From: Mixophyes australis
Lineage: Eukaryota > Chordata > Amphibia > Anura > Limnodynastidae
Direction: 5' to 3'
Assembly (NCBI GenBank): GCA_036250195.1
Contig: JAVHZZ010000003.1
Coordinates: forward strand, 87,313,418-87,377,417
Length of the DNA: 64,000 bases
Positions 23,967 to 35,600 of this stretch are shown piece by piece. Positions within the stretch are counted from its first letter, which is position 1. Each line of letters begins with the position of its first letter. The notes under the pieces are model-generated. The model worked only from the letters and a program-made list of their open reading frames with translations, did no database searches and was not told the DNA's origin. Position numbers and translations under genes: made by a program.

Positions 23967-24150
23967 TTTTTGGGGGGAATTATACGTATTACCATTATTA
24001 CGGTAATATTAACTGGCTTTCTTCTCGCAGCAAAAAGCCGGCGTTAAAACTACCGTAATGACGGTATTTACGCGCACTACTGCTGTAATAATGGTAATAG
24101 TGCGCAGGCCACGTTACTTTTTTAAGTAATGCGGCCAATTGAATTCCCTC
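23967..24150. mobile_element. Possible palindromic MITE nested in the hAT element
   Basis: The ends 'ggggggaattatacg' and, inverted, 'ggagggaattcaattgg' are similar, and the interior has repeated 'taccgtaatgacggta'-type short palindromes. No clear target duplication was seen. Confidence 0.4.
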
Positions 24151-24699
24151 CTTTATATACACACTGCATTCTTTATATACTTTACTATGGTGCTAGCTGT
24201 CCTTCGTGGGCTGACCACCACCCCTCTAGTGTCTGGTCTCGCCTCTATGATGGCTGGCCACACCCCCCTCTGGTGGGCCCCTAGCGTTGCAGTCCCACGG
24301 TGGGCCCTTCATGCCCCAGTTTGACACTGTACAGAATATAAGTTCTTGTGACATCTGAGGAGCTTGTAGGAAACACGTAAAGACATCTTTTACACTTATA
24401 TTTATTGTACACAGTATAGAGTTTTAGACTCATCTATATGCATATGATTTTGGTATAGCTAAGAGTTAAATTGTAACTCATTGGACGGTGCTAGATAAGC
24501 AGGGCCGGACTGGGACTAAAAATCAGCCCTGGCATTTAAAATACAGAGGCCCACCTCAGTTCAAGCATGAAAGAAGCTTTGTGCCGCCACGCAGCGGCAG
24601 CACCGAAAAGGGCGTGACTTCATTGTTTTGTGTGTGTGGCCAACATGGGGCATTCATACATACATTATAATAAAACACTACATTTATCACAGCCCCCCT

Positions 24700-25330
24700 C
24701 AGTGAAACAAAGGCCCCAGTCAGTGAGATACACACAGCCCCAGTCAGTGAGACACACAGCCCCAGTCAGTGAGACACACAGCCCCCCTCAGTAATACACA
24801 CAGCCCGAGTCAGTGAGACACACAACCCCCCCTCAGTAATATACACAGCCCCCCCTCAGTAATACACACAGCCCCCCCTCAGTAATACACACAGCCCCCC
24901 TCAGTAATACACACAGCCCCCCTCAGTAATACACACAGCCCCCCTCAGTAATATACACAGCCCCCCATCAGTAATATACACAGCCCCCCCTCAGTAATAC
25001 ACACAGCCCCCCCTCAGTAATACACACAGCCCCCCCTCACTAATATACACAGCCCCCCTCAGTAATATACACAGCCCCCCCTCACTAATATACACAGCCC
25101 CCCTCAGTAATACACAGTCACCCCTCAGTAATATACACAGCCCCACCTCAGTAATATACACAGCCCCCCTCAGTAATACACAGCCCCCCTCAGTAATACA
25201 CAGCCCCCCTCAGTAATATACACAGCCCCCCTCAGTAATATACACAGCCCCCCTCAGTAATATACACAGCCCCCCTCAGTAATACACAGCCCCCCTCAGT
25301 AATATACACAGCCCCCCTCAGTAATATACA
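24700..25330. repeat. Minisatellite, 18-23 bp unit
   Basis: About 28 copies of a unit like 'cacagcccccctcagtaata', with length variation in the C run and in 'tacaca' or 'tatacaca'. Left-hand units read 'cagtcagtgagacacacagc' and grade into the right-hand type. There are no unique spacers, so it is not a CRISPR array. Confidence 0.95.
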
Positions 25331-25344
25331 CTCACCTTGTTGCT

Positions 25345-25485
25345 CGGCGGAGGGAGCTCAATGTGATGTGCGGCTGTTGCCAGTGATCACATGGGACGCG
25401 CACCATGTGACAGGTGCTGTCCCATGTGATTAATATCACATGACCGCACATCACATTGAACTCCCTCCGCCGAGCAGCGCACAGT
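25345..25485. repeat. Long hairpin in hAT element
   Basis: 'gctcggcggagggagctcaa' continuing through TGTGATGTGCGG is followed, after about 75 bp, by its complement ending 'ctccctccgccgagc'. The arms are about 33 bp with one mismatch. An inner pair 'atcacatggga' and 'tcccatgtgat' extends the fold. Confidence 0.85.
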
Positions 25486-25598
25486 GAGCTGCGCTGCTCG
25501 GGCGGGCATGGTGCCCCCATCGGATCGGCCCAATTAGCCATCGGCCCTTCTGGCATTTGCCAGAAGTGCCCGATGGCCAGTCCGGCCCTGTAGATAAG

Positions 25599-26065
25599 TC
25601 ATAATATGGGAAAAGGATTTTTTACAACAACTAGTTTTATTGAAAATGCAGTACAGAGAGAATACTAAGGAATGCAGGCAAGTCATTTTCTTTATTTTCC
25701 TACCTTTATGTATCATAATATGGTTTCTCATTTCAGGAAATCATGCAATGTATTTATGTGATATAAAAGACAATGACTCATAAGAAGCATTGTATCTTTT
25801 TGTATCATTTTCTTGCAATTGGAATGAATGAAGGAACCTATTGTGCAGCTATCTATATCATTTAGAAATGTTGATTTCGCTCAATTGTCAGGGCTCACTA
25901 TGTTTTCCCATTTGTTTACAATATATGCTAAGTTTTCATCCTATGTCAGCTTGTATTTCCCCATTTCCACAATAAAATAAAATATAATGGAGGATGAATA
26001 GCAAATAGAGATTATGGAAGAAGTAGTGTTAAAAAGGTAAAAGTTACCTACACACGGAAAGTCTA
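25599..26065. other. Non-coding stretch
   Basis: AT-rich; nothing recognised. Confidence 0.4.
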
Positions 26066-26433
26066 TGGGGCATATTTATTATCTACCACTACCATCGCAA
26101 TGATAAGGAAAGATTGTTACCTTTTATTAAAAGTGTTCTGCCAGGACAGCAGTCACGATAAACGGCTGTCCTGTCCTGGCGATCCGAAGATCCCTCTACT
26201 GCAATGTTCTCCCCATAGGCTTCAGTGGCTAATGCCATCAGGCACAAGTTCTGAAAATAGTTGATTTTTGGAACTTGTTAAATGATGCAAAATAGCAGTC
26301 CCCATAAAAAGCAATTCAGACTGCTTTTGCGTTCGAAGACACTAGGACCACAGCAGATATCTCCAATACATTTAAATGATCCTTAAAAATGTGCCTATTT
26401 TTAATGAAAAAGAGGGTTAATAAATATGCCCCA
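26066..26433. mobile_element. MITE with TGGGGCATATTTATTA ends
   Basis: The terminal inverted repeat TGGGGCATATTTATTA is perfect over 16 bp at both ends. Inside, 'gccaggacagcagtcacgat' and 'ggctgtcctgtcctggc' form a partial palindrome. No target duplication could be fixed, so no superfamily is assigned. Confidence 0.75.
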
Positions 26434-26934
26434 ATGAATTCTAATTGAAAGATCTTTTCACAAACAATCTTTTCATTAAACGGTTTCTACACTCAGGTTT
26501 GTACACTCACAGAACTATCTACAACTGATACAGTTAATACATTGAGCATGATCACACACATAGAAAAATAATTGATTTAAGAGAACAATAATGTTTTCAA
26601 ACCTAGAGATGTTCTACTCAAAGAACTTTTTGGTTATAGTATTTTGATTTAGCTATTGTAGGTGCAATATGCATCGCATTCATTTCACATCACTTAATAT
26701 GATCATAAAAAGAAGAGAAAAAACTACTGCATATGTGGACATTTTTATACTGAATCTGCCATACTGTTTAAAAGCTGCAGTGTGTAATATAAAAGTCCTA
26801 ATTTAAAAATTATTTGGGCCTATTTATTTTTTATAGTTAAAAGTGACACTTTTTTCAAAAAAAAAATATTCTTTATAGTCTGCAATGTGTCATAACATGT
26901 AATCACTATAATCTTTGCAAATTGGATTACCACA

Positions 26935-27290
26935 CATTGGTTTCATCCCAATTGGTGCAGAGGTGTCCAAATGCAAGCAAACAAAATCCACCCAGTGGAG
27001 GACCCAGCACAGGCTCCACAGGTCAAAATTCTGGCCAGTGTACAACATCTGGAGGGCTGACTGAGGCCTAGACCACCTAGTTTGTCTTCTGGGATCCAAT
27101 GTTAAAAGTCTTTTAAAAACTTTCATTCAAATCCATCCAGTGGAAGGCTCAGAACAGGCTCCGCAGGTCAAAGTTCTGGCCAGTTACACCAACAAGAAGT
27201 CCGACCAGATCCCTAACCCCTTAAAATCTGGCTGGGATCCAACTGGACCATCTCGCATTGGTTTCATCTGAATCGGTGCAAGGGTGTCAA
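26935..27290. repeat. Local direct repeats of an unnamed family
   Basis: 'cattggtttcatcccaattg' (26935) recurs as 'cattggtttcatctgaatcg' (27254), and the 'ccagtggaggacccagcaca' block (about 26991) recurs at about 27135 with changes. The left side of the array is non-coding. Confidence 0.7.
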
Positions 27291-28119
27291 AGATATTCAC
27301 CTACAAACAAATAAACAAATTTCTTCTTTTATATGTAAATATAGATACACTCCCTAGAATAGGCGACACAAAAAATGACCTGGCAGCCATACAAAAAAGC
27401 ACTTTAGGGATCATAAGTACATTCATTAATCTTCCAAGCTGTGATTCAGGAAAGAAGGAACATGTATTATGTCTTTTAGAAATCAACTAAACGGAAGGAG
27501 AGACCTCTGAGACTATGCAACTGTCACTCTTTTGCATTGATCACTTACTCTTTGATGCAGTTAAAATTATGTTTTACATGAAAAGAAGAAAATTCTGGTG
27601 GCCAAAAAAAAGATCACTCTAATCAATTAATTCATGGCTCCTAAAAACAGCTTTTCTTTATCAAAGTTGTATGAAGTATATTGTTACCCCCAGTGAAGAA
27701 ACTAAATTTATTGAACAATAAGGTGACTTGTGGAATGAGAGCTTAAATTCTCACAAGATGTATTCTTGGTTGACATCATCAAGTTCGGTCTGCAAAATCT
27801 GATCTGTTGAAACAGATGATTGAGGACTGCAGTCAGCAAGTGGAGTCCCAGATATAATGCTTCCAAATCTTACAGGAATGTGATACAGATAAAGTCATAA
27901 TCAGAGAGAGTAATGCTGTAGAAGTCATTTAAAGACAGGATCCACTGACAACACTTTTAAATACTGAAGCTGTTAAAGCATACATCAAATTAGTAATGAC
28001 ATATGAAACATTGCATTTTCTCAATTGTATAATTGCTTCACAGAGAAGCCAATAAAGAACAAGGGGATTACTTTTATGATACCAGTCTACTCTCTGATCT
28101 ACTTCATAATCAAGAAAAA
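27291..28119. other. Non-coding stretch
   Basis: No gene was seen. Open frames at 27284-27490 and 27929-28249 have no recognisable motifs. Confidence 0.4.
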
Positions 28120-28540
28120 ACGTAACAGAGCATCTATCATAGACAATTTTGCTCCAGAAAAAGGCAGCGTTCATTGGGTGGACACTGGTGGATCTAAACA
28201 GATGAAGTTGGACTGCACACATAATAAAAAAAATTAAAAAACTATGCACACTAGTAGAGATTTAGTAGAGATTCAGAGAAGTAGATAGATAACCAATTTC
28301 AATCTATAAGGCAATTTGATGGAGCTATATAAATAAATTTAGATGATGATCGGCAAAGGTGGAGTGTACCCATAATAAACAAAATCAAAGACTAGGCATA
28401 CAATACATTTGGAATGTAACAGAGCATCTATCATAGACACTTATGTAACAGAAACAGCCAGCGTTCATTGGATGGACAGTGGTACAATTAATATGCTAGA
28501 CATTGATAAAACTAAATAGACAAAGGTGGTCTGCATCTTC
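28120..28540. repeat. Direct repeat, ~297 bp apart, beside the Penelope-like remnant
   Basis: 'gtaacagagcatctatcata' occurs at about 28123 and 28420, each followed by 'cagcgttcattgg' and 'tggaca'. Each copy is followed by '(g/c)aaaggtgg' words. The position just downstream of the minus-strand reverse transcriptase fits the terminal repeats known from Penelope-like elements; that link is inference. Confidence 0.6.
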
Positions 28541-28579
28541 ATCTGTTTATTTACTATGCACTTATCATTGGTTTTCCCT

Positions 28580-30250
28580 AGAGGTATGTCTTACACATTC
28601 GTACGCTTCTTCTACTATGTCTTTTTCATAGTTCTTCTCTAGGAATCTCTCCTTAAGGATTTTTGATTATAAATCATGTTCTAAACTAGAACAGTTTCTT
28701 CTAAGCCTTGTAAATTGGCTTTTCAGGATATTTGTGAGCCTCTGTTTGTGGTTATTACTGTCTGCTGGAATATAAGAATTTCAATCCACAGGTTTTAATA
28801 AAGTTTGTTTTTTTCAATCTTGCCATCGGAATTATATATATCCAGGTCCAAAAATTTGACCCTTTCCTTACTTATAATGGATGTAAAATGTAAATTTAAA
28901 TTGTTGGTTGTAAAACATCTAACAAAGGACTGTAAGTCATCAATGGTGCCAATATATAGACAGAGAATATCATCTATAAATTTGTGCCATTCAAGGATAT
29001 TGCTAAGAAATGGACTGTGGTACCAAATATGGGAATTCTCCCAGTGGGCCTTAAACAGGTTTCTGTAACTTGGCGTGAACTTCGTGCCTATCGCAGTTCC
29101 ACAAACCTGTTTATGGTACCTACAGTCAAACCAAAAATAATTGTGTTTTAATATGAAAAGGATGCTGTCTCCAATAAACTCACTTTGGTCACATTTTGGT
29201 CACATTTCTGACTCCTTAGTAAGGATGTCCTTGACAAATGTACTTCCTGGTTTGTATTCAATTATGCTATAAAGTGATGCCACATCACAGGTCATCATTA
29301 TATTGTCATGTTGCTATGTGATGTTGTCATGAATGTTGATGACATGCCCTGTGTCCTTCAGGTAACTTTTTTATTTTGTAAAGTAGGCTTGTAAAAAAAG
29401 GTTTGTATAACTTAATAAGTTTGAGGTTAGGAAATTGATACCCGAGATGATGGACCTTCCAGGCAAATTTTCTAGGATTTTGTGGATTTTTTGTAGATAG
29501 TATATCACAGGAATTTTTGTTTTTTTGTGTTAAAATAATCATATTCTGTTTTGCTCTTAAGAAGGACTCTTTTTAGAGGGTGGTCTAATTCTTAGCTGTA
29601 GATTGCTGTTGGATTATTTGATAAGGGTTTGTATGTGGATCTTTCTAATAATTGATTTTTTAGCTCATGGAGGTAATATTTTTTATTGAAGGGGGAAATC
29701 CCCCCTCCCCTATCTGCAGGCTTGATGATAATTGCCTGATTCAACTCTTCAATGGCCAAAGATTCTGATTTGGTAGTATTTGATCTCTGTAAAGTGCTGT
29801 TGCTAGACAATTTCTCTAAATCTCATTCAACTAGATTTTGGAAGGTCTCAATGAGTGGTCCTTTTTGAAAGCTAGGATAAAAAGAAGACCTATTTTTTAT
29901 GGTGGTATGTGGATATTGTGTCATTATTTCGGTCTCATTGATATTATTCGGTCCTGAAATGTTCTGATTACTAATTAAAAAAAAATTTAAGTGATCTTTC
30001 TAATGAATTTGTGGAGATCAATGAACATCTCAAATTTATTGAGACCCTTGTTTGGGACAAATTTGAGTTCCTTATTTAACAGGCTCATTTGAGATGTAGT
30101 AAGATTAATATTTCTGAAGTTAAAAAATCCCTTTATTTATTTGGTTTGTTGTTTGGTTGCTTTTTTATTTTTGTTATTTATTTCTTGATTTTTTTGTTCT
30201 TGCCCCTAGCCTTAATTCCTGCACGTTTTCCCCTGGGGAGTTTGGTTTCT
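28580..30250 (-). pseudogene. Penelope-like element reverse transcriptase, decayed
   Basis: Read on the minus strand, from right to left: a Lys/Arg-rich N-terminal stretch (about 30190-30250), FYPSFQKGPLIETFQ (about 29850), AIIIKPADRGGG (about 29720-29755), the Penelope signature for the start of the RT, then the palm with FIDDI at 28966-28980 (the catalytic Asp pair), and QRLTNILKSQFTRLRRNCSS (about 28680-28740), typical of the region after the palm. Many stops and frame changes separate these pieces, so it is dead. A GIY-YIG endonuclease, expected at the C-terminus, was not recognised; the sequence may be truncated near 28560. The element would copy RNA into DNA at chromosomal nicks or ends. 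Confidence 0.76.
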
Positions 30251-30329
30251 AATTTATTTTTAGACTCAAGGGGCTCTTTGTTATTTGGGAAAGTTTACTG
30301 TAGAAAAATGTAAAATTGTCAACATGCCA

Positions 30330-31410
30330 TTCTAACCAAAATATTACCAAGCATCCAAGCATACCAGCATCAGCTAGCTCTCTTCTCTCAGCTAGATCAC
30401 AGCACCTGCATACTACACTGTCATCATATTCATCCTCATCAGTGTGTACATCATCCTCAAACAATTCTTATTAATCCCCGCTGGAATCCACCAACACAGA
30501 AGTCTGTGTACTTTGATGTAATTGCCGGTAATGGCTTTCTTCATGGAATTTGTAGTTCATTTTGCGGAAGAGCTGTCACGATTTTTGGGCAATTCTTTTA
30601 GACAAAGCCAAATGTCAAAATGTTGTGCAGACTCATCTGCACCACCACTGGGTGTCTTGGGAAAGCTAAGTTTTTTCCTAGCAGCAATTTCCAGAGAAAC
30701 TGATGGAGGAGATGTCATTGTGTCATGTACCACTTGAGCTGTTAGCTTGCTGACCAGGAGCTCATTGCATCTCTTGAGATCTGGGTCAGTTGGAAAGAAA
30801 GAGAAGACATAGCTCATAAACCTAGGATCAAGCACAGCTGCCAAAATGTAATGATCCGATTTCAAGTTGTTGATAACTCTTGGATCCCGGCCAAGCGAAT
30901 AAAGTACTTAATCTACAAGTCCAACATCATTATCGGAATTGCTTTGTTTCATTTCCTCTTTCAATTTCTCTTGCTGCTTTTCAAAATGTCTAATTAAGGG
31001 AATCACTTGACTCAAGCTAACAGTGTCTATAATCTCTTCACAGGTGACTACTTTGAGTAGTTTTAGCACCTTGCACAACATGGAAAGTATTCTCTACTTC
31101 TCTGGACTAAAGTACATTCTCCCTAAATTCTATTTTTCTTGCAGCTGCTGCATTCTCCTACATGCTGTATCAGAATCCTGAAAATTACCCTAAATATTTT
31201 GGGACACAGACAGCATCTCCTGCATGTCATTGTTATTTTTTAAAAAAGTTCTGTACCACCAAGTTGATTGTGTGAGAAAAACAGGGAATGTGATGGAATT
31301 CCCCCCACTGTAATGCTCTAACAATATTGGTGGCGTTATCAGAAATCACATATCCTCAGGAGAGTCCAAGCAGGATAAGCAATGTTGCAATGACATCCCT
31401 TTGTTTTTCA
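30330..31410 (-). pseudogene. BED-type hAT transposase, C-terminal half
   Basis: The minus-strand frames read DNATNIVRALQW and IPCFSHTINLVV (about 31250-31350), the conserved hAT core with the second catalytic Asp region. Further on come MKSDHYILAAVLDPRFM (about 30815-30865, the LDPRF motif) and a PSVSLEIAARKK linker. Stops and shifts occur throughout. The C-terminal S-E-R-x-F-S dimerisation block is not present, so the left end is truncated near 30330. The N-terminal half lies at 37971-38900 beyond two nested insertions. Confidence 0.78.
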
Positions 31411-31877
31411 AACAGGTTGTGAGTGGTATTACCTTTGACCTGCACCTTGACTCATCTCTGATAACCACCTCTCACTCCCTCCTTCAAGACTTCTCCCGTG
31501 CTGCTCCCCACTTATTGAATTCCCTACCACACTCAATCAGACTTTCCCACAGCCTTCAAAACTTTAGATGCTCTTTGAAAACCCATCTCTTTTTTAGAGG
31601 TGACCTTATCCTCGATAATACTATTCACACCAATGCTCTCTCACAACTATCCCAATATCCACTCTGAGCCACATTCGCTCCTCTCGTTTCAGCGGTGCCC
31701 TCTTCCCTTTAGAATGTAAGCTATCTAATGAGCAGGGTCCTCCATACCCTTTGTTTTTATGTCTCCATTCATTTTGTCTGCCTTGTCTGTTCTTGTTTTA
31801 GGTATGTCTTGTTTTATGTATGTCCTTGTCTTCCCTACTGTAAGGCGCTGTGGAGCACTGTGGTGCCTTACAAATCT

Positions 31878-31922
<45 letters not shown>

Positions 31923-31925
31923 TGC
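31411..31925 (+). mobile_element. L2/CR1-like LINE, 5'-truncated 3' end
   Basis: The plus-strand frame 31401-31667 contains SRAAPHLLNSLPHSIRLSHS and LKTHLFFRGD, the typical C-terminal end of L2/CR1-group LINE reverse transcriptases. A 3' untranslated tail follows with 'agaatgtaagctatctaatg' and 'ggcgctgtggagcactgtgg', ending in (TAA)n at 31881-31922. It is heavily 5' truncated, as is usual for LINE insertions, and it interrupts the hAT transposase. The target duplication is not clear. Confidence 0.8.
31881..31922. repeat. (TAA)n microsatellite tail of the LINE
   Basis: About 14 TAA repeats terminate the LINE copy. Confidence 0.95.
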
Positions 31926-31989
31926 CTCTTAGTGAAGCAGATGATACACAGAGTAGCCTGCCTCTGAAAAATGTGATGTACTTGGGTAC

Positions 31990-32651
31990 TGTTAGGAACC
32001 CCTCCAGCTGGCACAACACAACCCGGAGTCTACTCTGCCAATCAGGTGTTCACTGGAGCCCCTGATGGTGATGACAGTCTGGGCTGCAGACTTACAGAGG
32101 GTCGTGAAGTGTGTACCGGCTGGGGAGAACCCAGGCAAGCGGAGTGAGGTCCACGCAGAGGTCAAGGGCCGGCAGCAGGTAGCAAGTCCAGTTAACAAGC
32201 CGGGGTCAAGGGTCACAGGCAAACAAGGGTTACGGTAACAGGCCAAAGGTCAGGGTCACGGGATACACAAGCGAAGTCCAAATCCAAAGCCAAGGGTCAT
32301 ACACGAGAGGTCAGCAGAATACAATAGACAGGAACAGGAACAAGCAGGTCAGCAGACTGAGGAACAGAAGCTATAACCGGCAATGAGGTAGCAGACCTCA
32401 TTGCCTTAAATAGTAAGCCCAGCCAATCAGAGCCTAGCTCTGGCAATATCCAGCCCCCTTGCACCTAATAATTAATTAGCCCGCAAGCAAGTAATACACT
32501 AAGCGCATGCGCCCGGCTACTCACCGCCGGGACGCAGCGCTGAAGCGTCCATCCGTTGCCCTGGCAACGGCCGGGTTATGGGCGGAAGTGACATCCCGGT
32601 CGCCATAGCGATAGCCGGGACGTGGGTAAGTGAGTCGCGGCGGCTAGGCAC
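31990..32651 (-). repeat. 3' LTR of the gypsy element (start of LTR deleted)
   Basis: It matches 36730-37384 with about 4 percent difference judged by eye. The outer end is TGTTAGGAACCCC on the plus strand (…CCTAACA in element sense). The inner 17 bp, including the TGTTACGAGCC terminus, are removed by a deletion of 126 bp relative to the other copy, which joins LTR directly to pol at 32651/32652. Confidence 0.93.
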
Positions 32652-35600
32652 CCAAGACCGCTCTTCCAACCCGCGGTTCCTCCACTGCACTAGGAAGTGC
32701 ACCTGCCCTTGCATTTTTTTGGAATCCAGGATTTTTTGGACCACATATCTTAGTGGTTTATTCGAATTTCTTCCAGGCACACTTGAAGATTGGCTAGGAT
32801 ACAGTACCGGCTTCAACAATGAACAATGAAACGTGTTGGCGATCCTTAACGAAACCGGAATTTTTAACCTGAATGCTACGGAATTAACCTTCTTGATAAT
32901 GGAGAGTGGCCCGATGAACTTAGGGCCCAACTTTTTGCAAGGCTGTCTGAGCTTGATATTTTTTGTAGAGAGCCATACTTTCTGGCCCACCTTGAGAGAG
33001 CAGATGGTACGATGGCGGTCAGAATTTTTTTTTGCAGCAAATAAAGCTCGTCTCAAAGATGAGTGTACCTTCGTCCAGATAAGTCTGAGGTCTCTGGCAG
33101 TGGAACAGATCTCCTTGATACCAGCAGATTTGAGTGAGTATAAGGAGTTGGATCTGGGGTGAAAGCCATAATTGCAAAAAAACTGAGAGATTTTGGTGGA
33201 TGAGTGGCACGAGTTATTACAAGCAAATTCCGCCCAGGGTAACAAGGAGGACCAGTTATCATGGAATTCTGATGTGTAGCATCTTAAAAATTGCTCTAAG
33301 GCTTGGTTAACCCTTTCGGATTGCCCGTTTGACTGAGGGTGGTATGCAGATGACAAGCTGATTTTAATTCCGAGAAGGGTACAGAAGGATTTCCAGAATT
33401 GTGCAATGAATTGTGATCCACGATCAGAAACGATCTCAGAAGGAATTCCATGGAGACGGAAAATATGTTGTATGAAGATAATGGCTAGATCTCGAGCAGT
33501 AGGAAGCCGGTTTAGTGGAATGAAATGTGCCATTTTGTTGAAGCGGTCTACCACGACCGAAATGGTATTGTGTCCCGCAGAAGGTGGTAAATCAACGATA
33601 AAGTCCATGGACAAATGTGTCCAAGGTTTTGCAGGAGCGGCCAACGGAACCAACTGACCTACCGGGCGAGTCCTGGGAACTTTGTTCCTGGCACAAACTT
33701 CACAAGACAAGACGTGACTCTTGACGTCCGCAGACAGTGATGGCCACCATACAGTACGGGAAAGGATTTTCAATGTTTTGAAGACTCCAGGGTGTCCAGC
33801 AGTCTGAGTATTGTGTGCTTCGGTAAGGACTGCCTTTCTTAGATGAACAGGAACAAATAAGCATCCTACCGGAGTATTGTCAGGAGCCAACCTCTGGAAC
33901 CTTTGTAAGGTACAGCTCAAATCTTGAGTTAATCCGGCTTGGATCATAGACACAGGAACAATAGGTTCTGGGCTAGTGACCGGAGCATGATGTGCCAGGA
34001 AACTTCTGGACAGGGCGTCCGCTTGAATATTTTTAGAACCAGGACGATAGGTGATAATAAAGTTAAACCGAGTGAAGAACAGCGACCAACGAGCCTGTCG
34101 GGGGTTCAGACGTTTGGCTGACTGTATATACTGCAGATTCTTATGATCCGATGTAACGGAGATCTGGTGTGCAGCGCCTTCCAACCAGTGTCGCCATTCT
34201 TCAATGGCCCATTTAATTGCCAGCAATTCTCGGTTTCCCTCGTCATAGTTGGTTTCCGCTGAGGAAAACTGACGGGAAAAAAAGGCACATGGATGTAAGC
34301 GGTGGGTCTGGGGATCTTTTTGTGACAAGATGGCCCCAGCACCGACGTCAGAGGCATCTACCTCAAGAATAAACGGTACCTTAGGATCCGGGTGTCTGAG
34401 GACCTGAGCAGACACAAAAGCTTTCTTCAGGGTTTCAAATGCAGTTATTGCCTGTTGTGACCAAACAGCTGGATCACCTCCTTTGCGAGTCAAGGTGACG
34501 ATAGGAGCCACGATATCAGCAAAACCGCCAATAAATCTCCTGTAATAATTGGCGAATCCCAGGAATCTCTGGACCGCCTTGAGGTTATTTGGTTGTACCC
34601 AATCCAGGATTTCTTGGACCTTGGTTGGGTCTATGGAGAAACCTTCTGAGGAGATTATATAGCCCAGGAAGGATACCTTCTGGACCTCGAACTCGCATTT
34701 CTCGAGTTTAGCGTAGAGGTGATGTTCCCGCAATTTCTTTAGGACTTGTCTGACATGACCCTGGTGCACAGACAACAATTTTGAATATATGAGGATGTCA
34801 TCTAAGTAGACAACAACAAAGTGTCCCAGGAACTCACGTAACACCTCATTAATCAAATCCTGGAATACGGCAGGAGCATTACTAAGGCTAAACGGCATGA
34901 CCAGATATTCGTAGTGGCCCAAGAGTGTGTTGAATGCCGTCTTCCACTCATCACCTGCTCTAATACGTATGAGATTATAGGCACCACAAAGATCAATTTT
35001 TGTGAAGATAGTTGCCCCTCTTAATTGATCAAAAAGTACGGAGATGAGAGGAAGGGGATAGGTGTTTTTGACCGTAATAAGGTTCAGCCCTCGATAATCG
35101 ATACAGGGTCTGAGTCCACCGTCCTTCTTGGATACAAAGAAGCACCCTGCTCCTACTGGGGACTTGGATGGCTTGATGAAGCCTTTCTCCAAGTTTTCGT
35201 CAATATACTCTTGCATGCATTTGGTCTCTGGACCGGAGAGAGAGTACAGGCGTTCCTTGGGTAATTTAGAGCCCGGAATGAGCTCAATAGCACAGTCAAA
35301 ATCCCAGTGCGGTGGTAGAGTGTCAGCAGCCTTTTTGGAGAAAACATCCCAGTAGTCATGATACTGTGAAGGGAGCTGCTCCGGAATAGACTGAATCACA
35401 CGCAGAGGTAGTGTCAAGCAAGACTGTGTACAACAAGGGCTCCACTGGACAATTTCTCCTTTTACCCAATCCATGACGGGGTTATGGCGGGATAGCCAGG
35501 GGTGGCCCAGAATTAAAGGAACCGACGGACATTCGATAAGACGGAAGACTATGGATTCCGAATGGAGAGCGCCAATGTTCAACTGTAGTGGTGGGGTCTC

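Larger units (their letters stand above)
23020..24329. mobile_element. hAT transposon with internal minisatellite, 1.3 kb
   Basis: An exact 8-bp direct repeat, TACAGAAT, lies at 23012-23019 and 24330-24337. The ends are CAGGGTCAGACTGGCC and, reverse-complemented, CAGTGTCAAACTGGGGC. Inside, in order: an AT-rich part, a decayed hairpin (23163-23212), a purine-rich leader, the minisatellite 23335-23715, a repeat shared with 16010-16150 (23880-23950) and a palindromic piece (about 23967-24150). No transposase is encoded. Confidence 0.92.
24500..25590. mobile_element. hAT transposon with internal minisatellite, 1.1 kb
   Basis: An exact 8-bp direct repeat, TAGATAAG, lies at 24492-24499 and 25591-25598. 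The ends are CAGGGCCGGACTGG and, reverse-complemented, CAGGGCCGGACTGG, identical over 14 bp. The interior holds the array 24700-25330 and a long hairpin (25345-25485). Non-coding and non-autonomous. Confidence 0.95.

Noticed and set aside
24700..25330. CRISPR-like array
   Set aside because: Units are contiguous variants of one sequence without unique spacers, no cas genes, and the DNA is eukaryotic.
30322..30338. Left 8-bp duplication (ATTCTAAC) matching ATTCTAAT at 39165-39172
   Set aside because: 7 of 8 match, but no hAT terminal repeat lies beside it and the transposase C-terminus is missing, so chance is likely.
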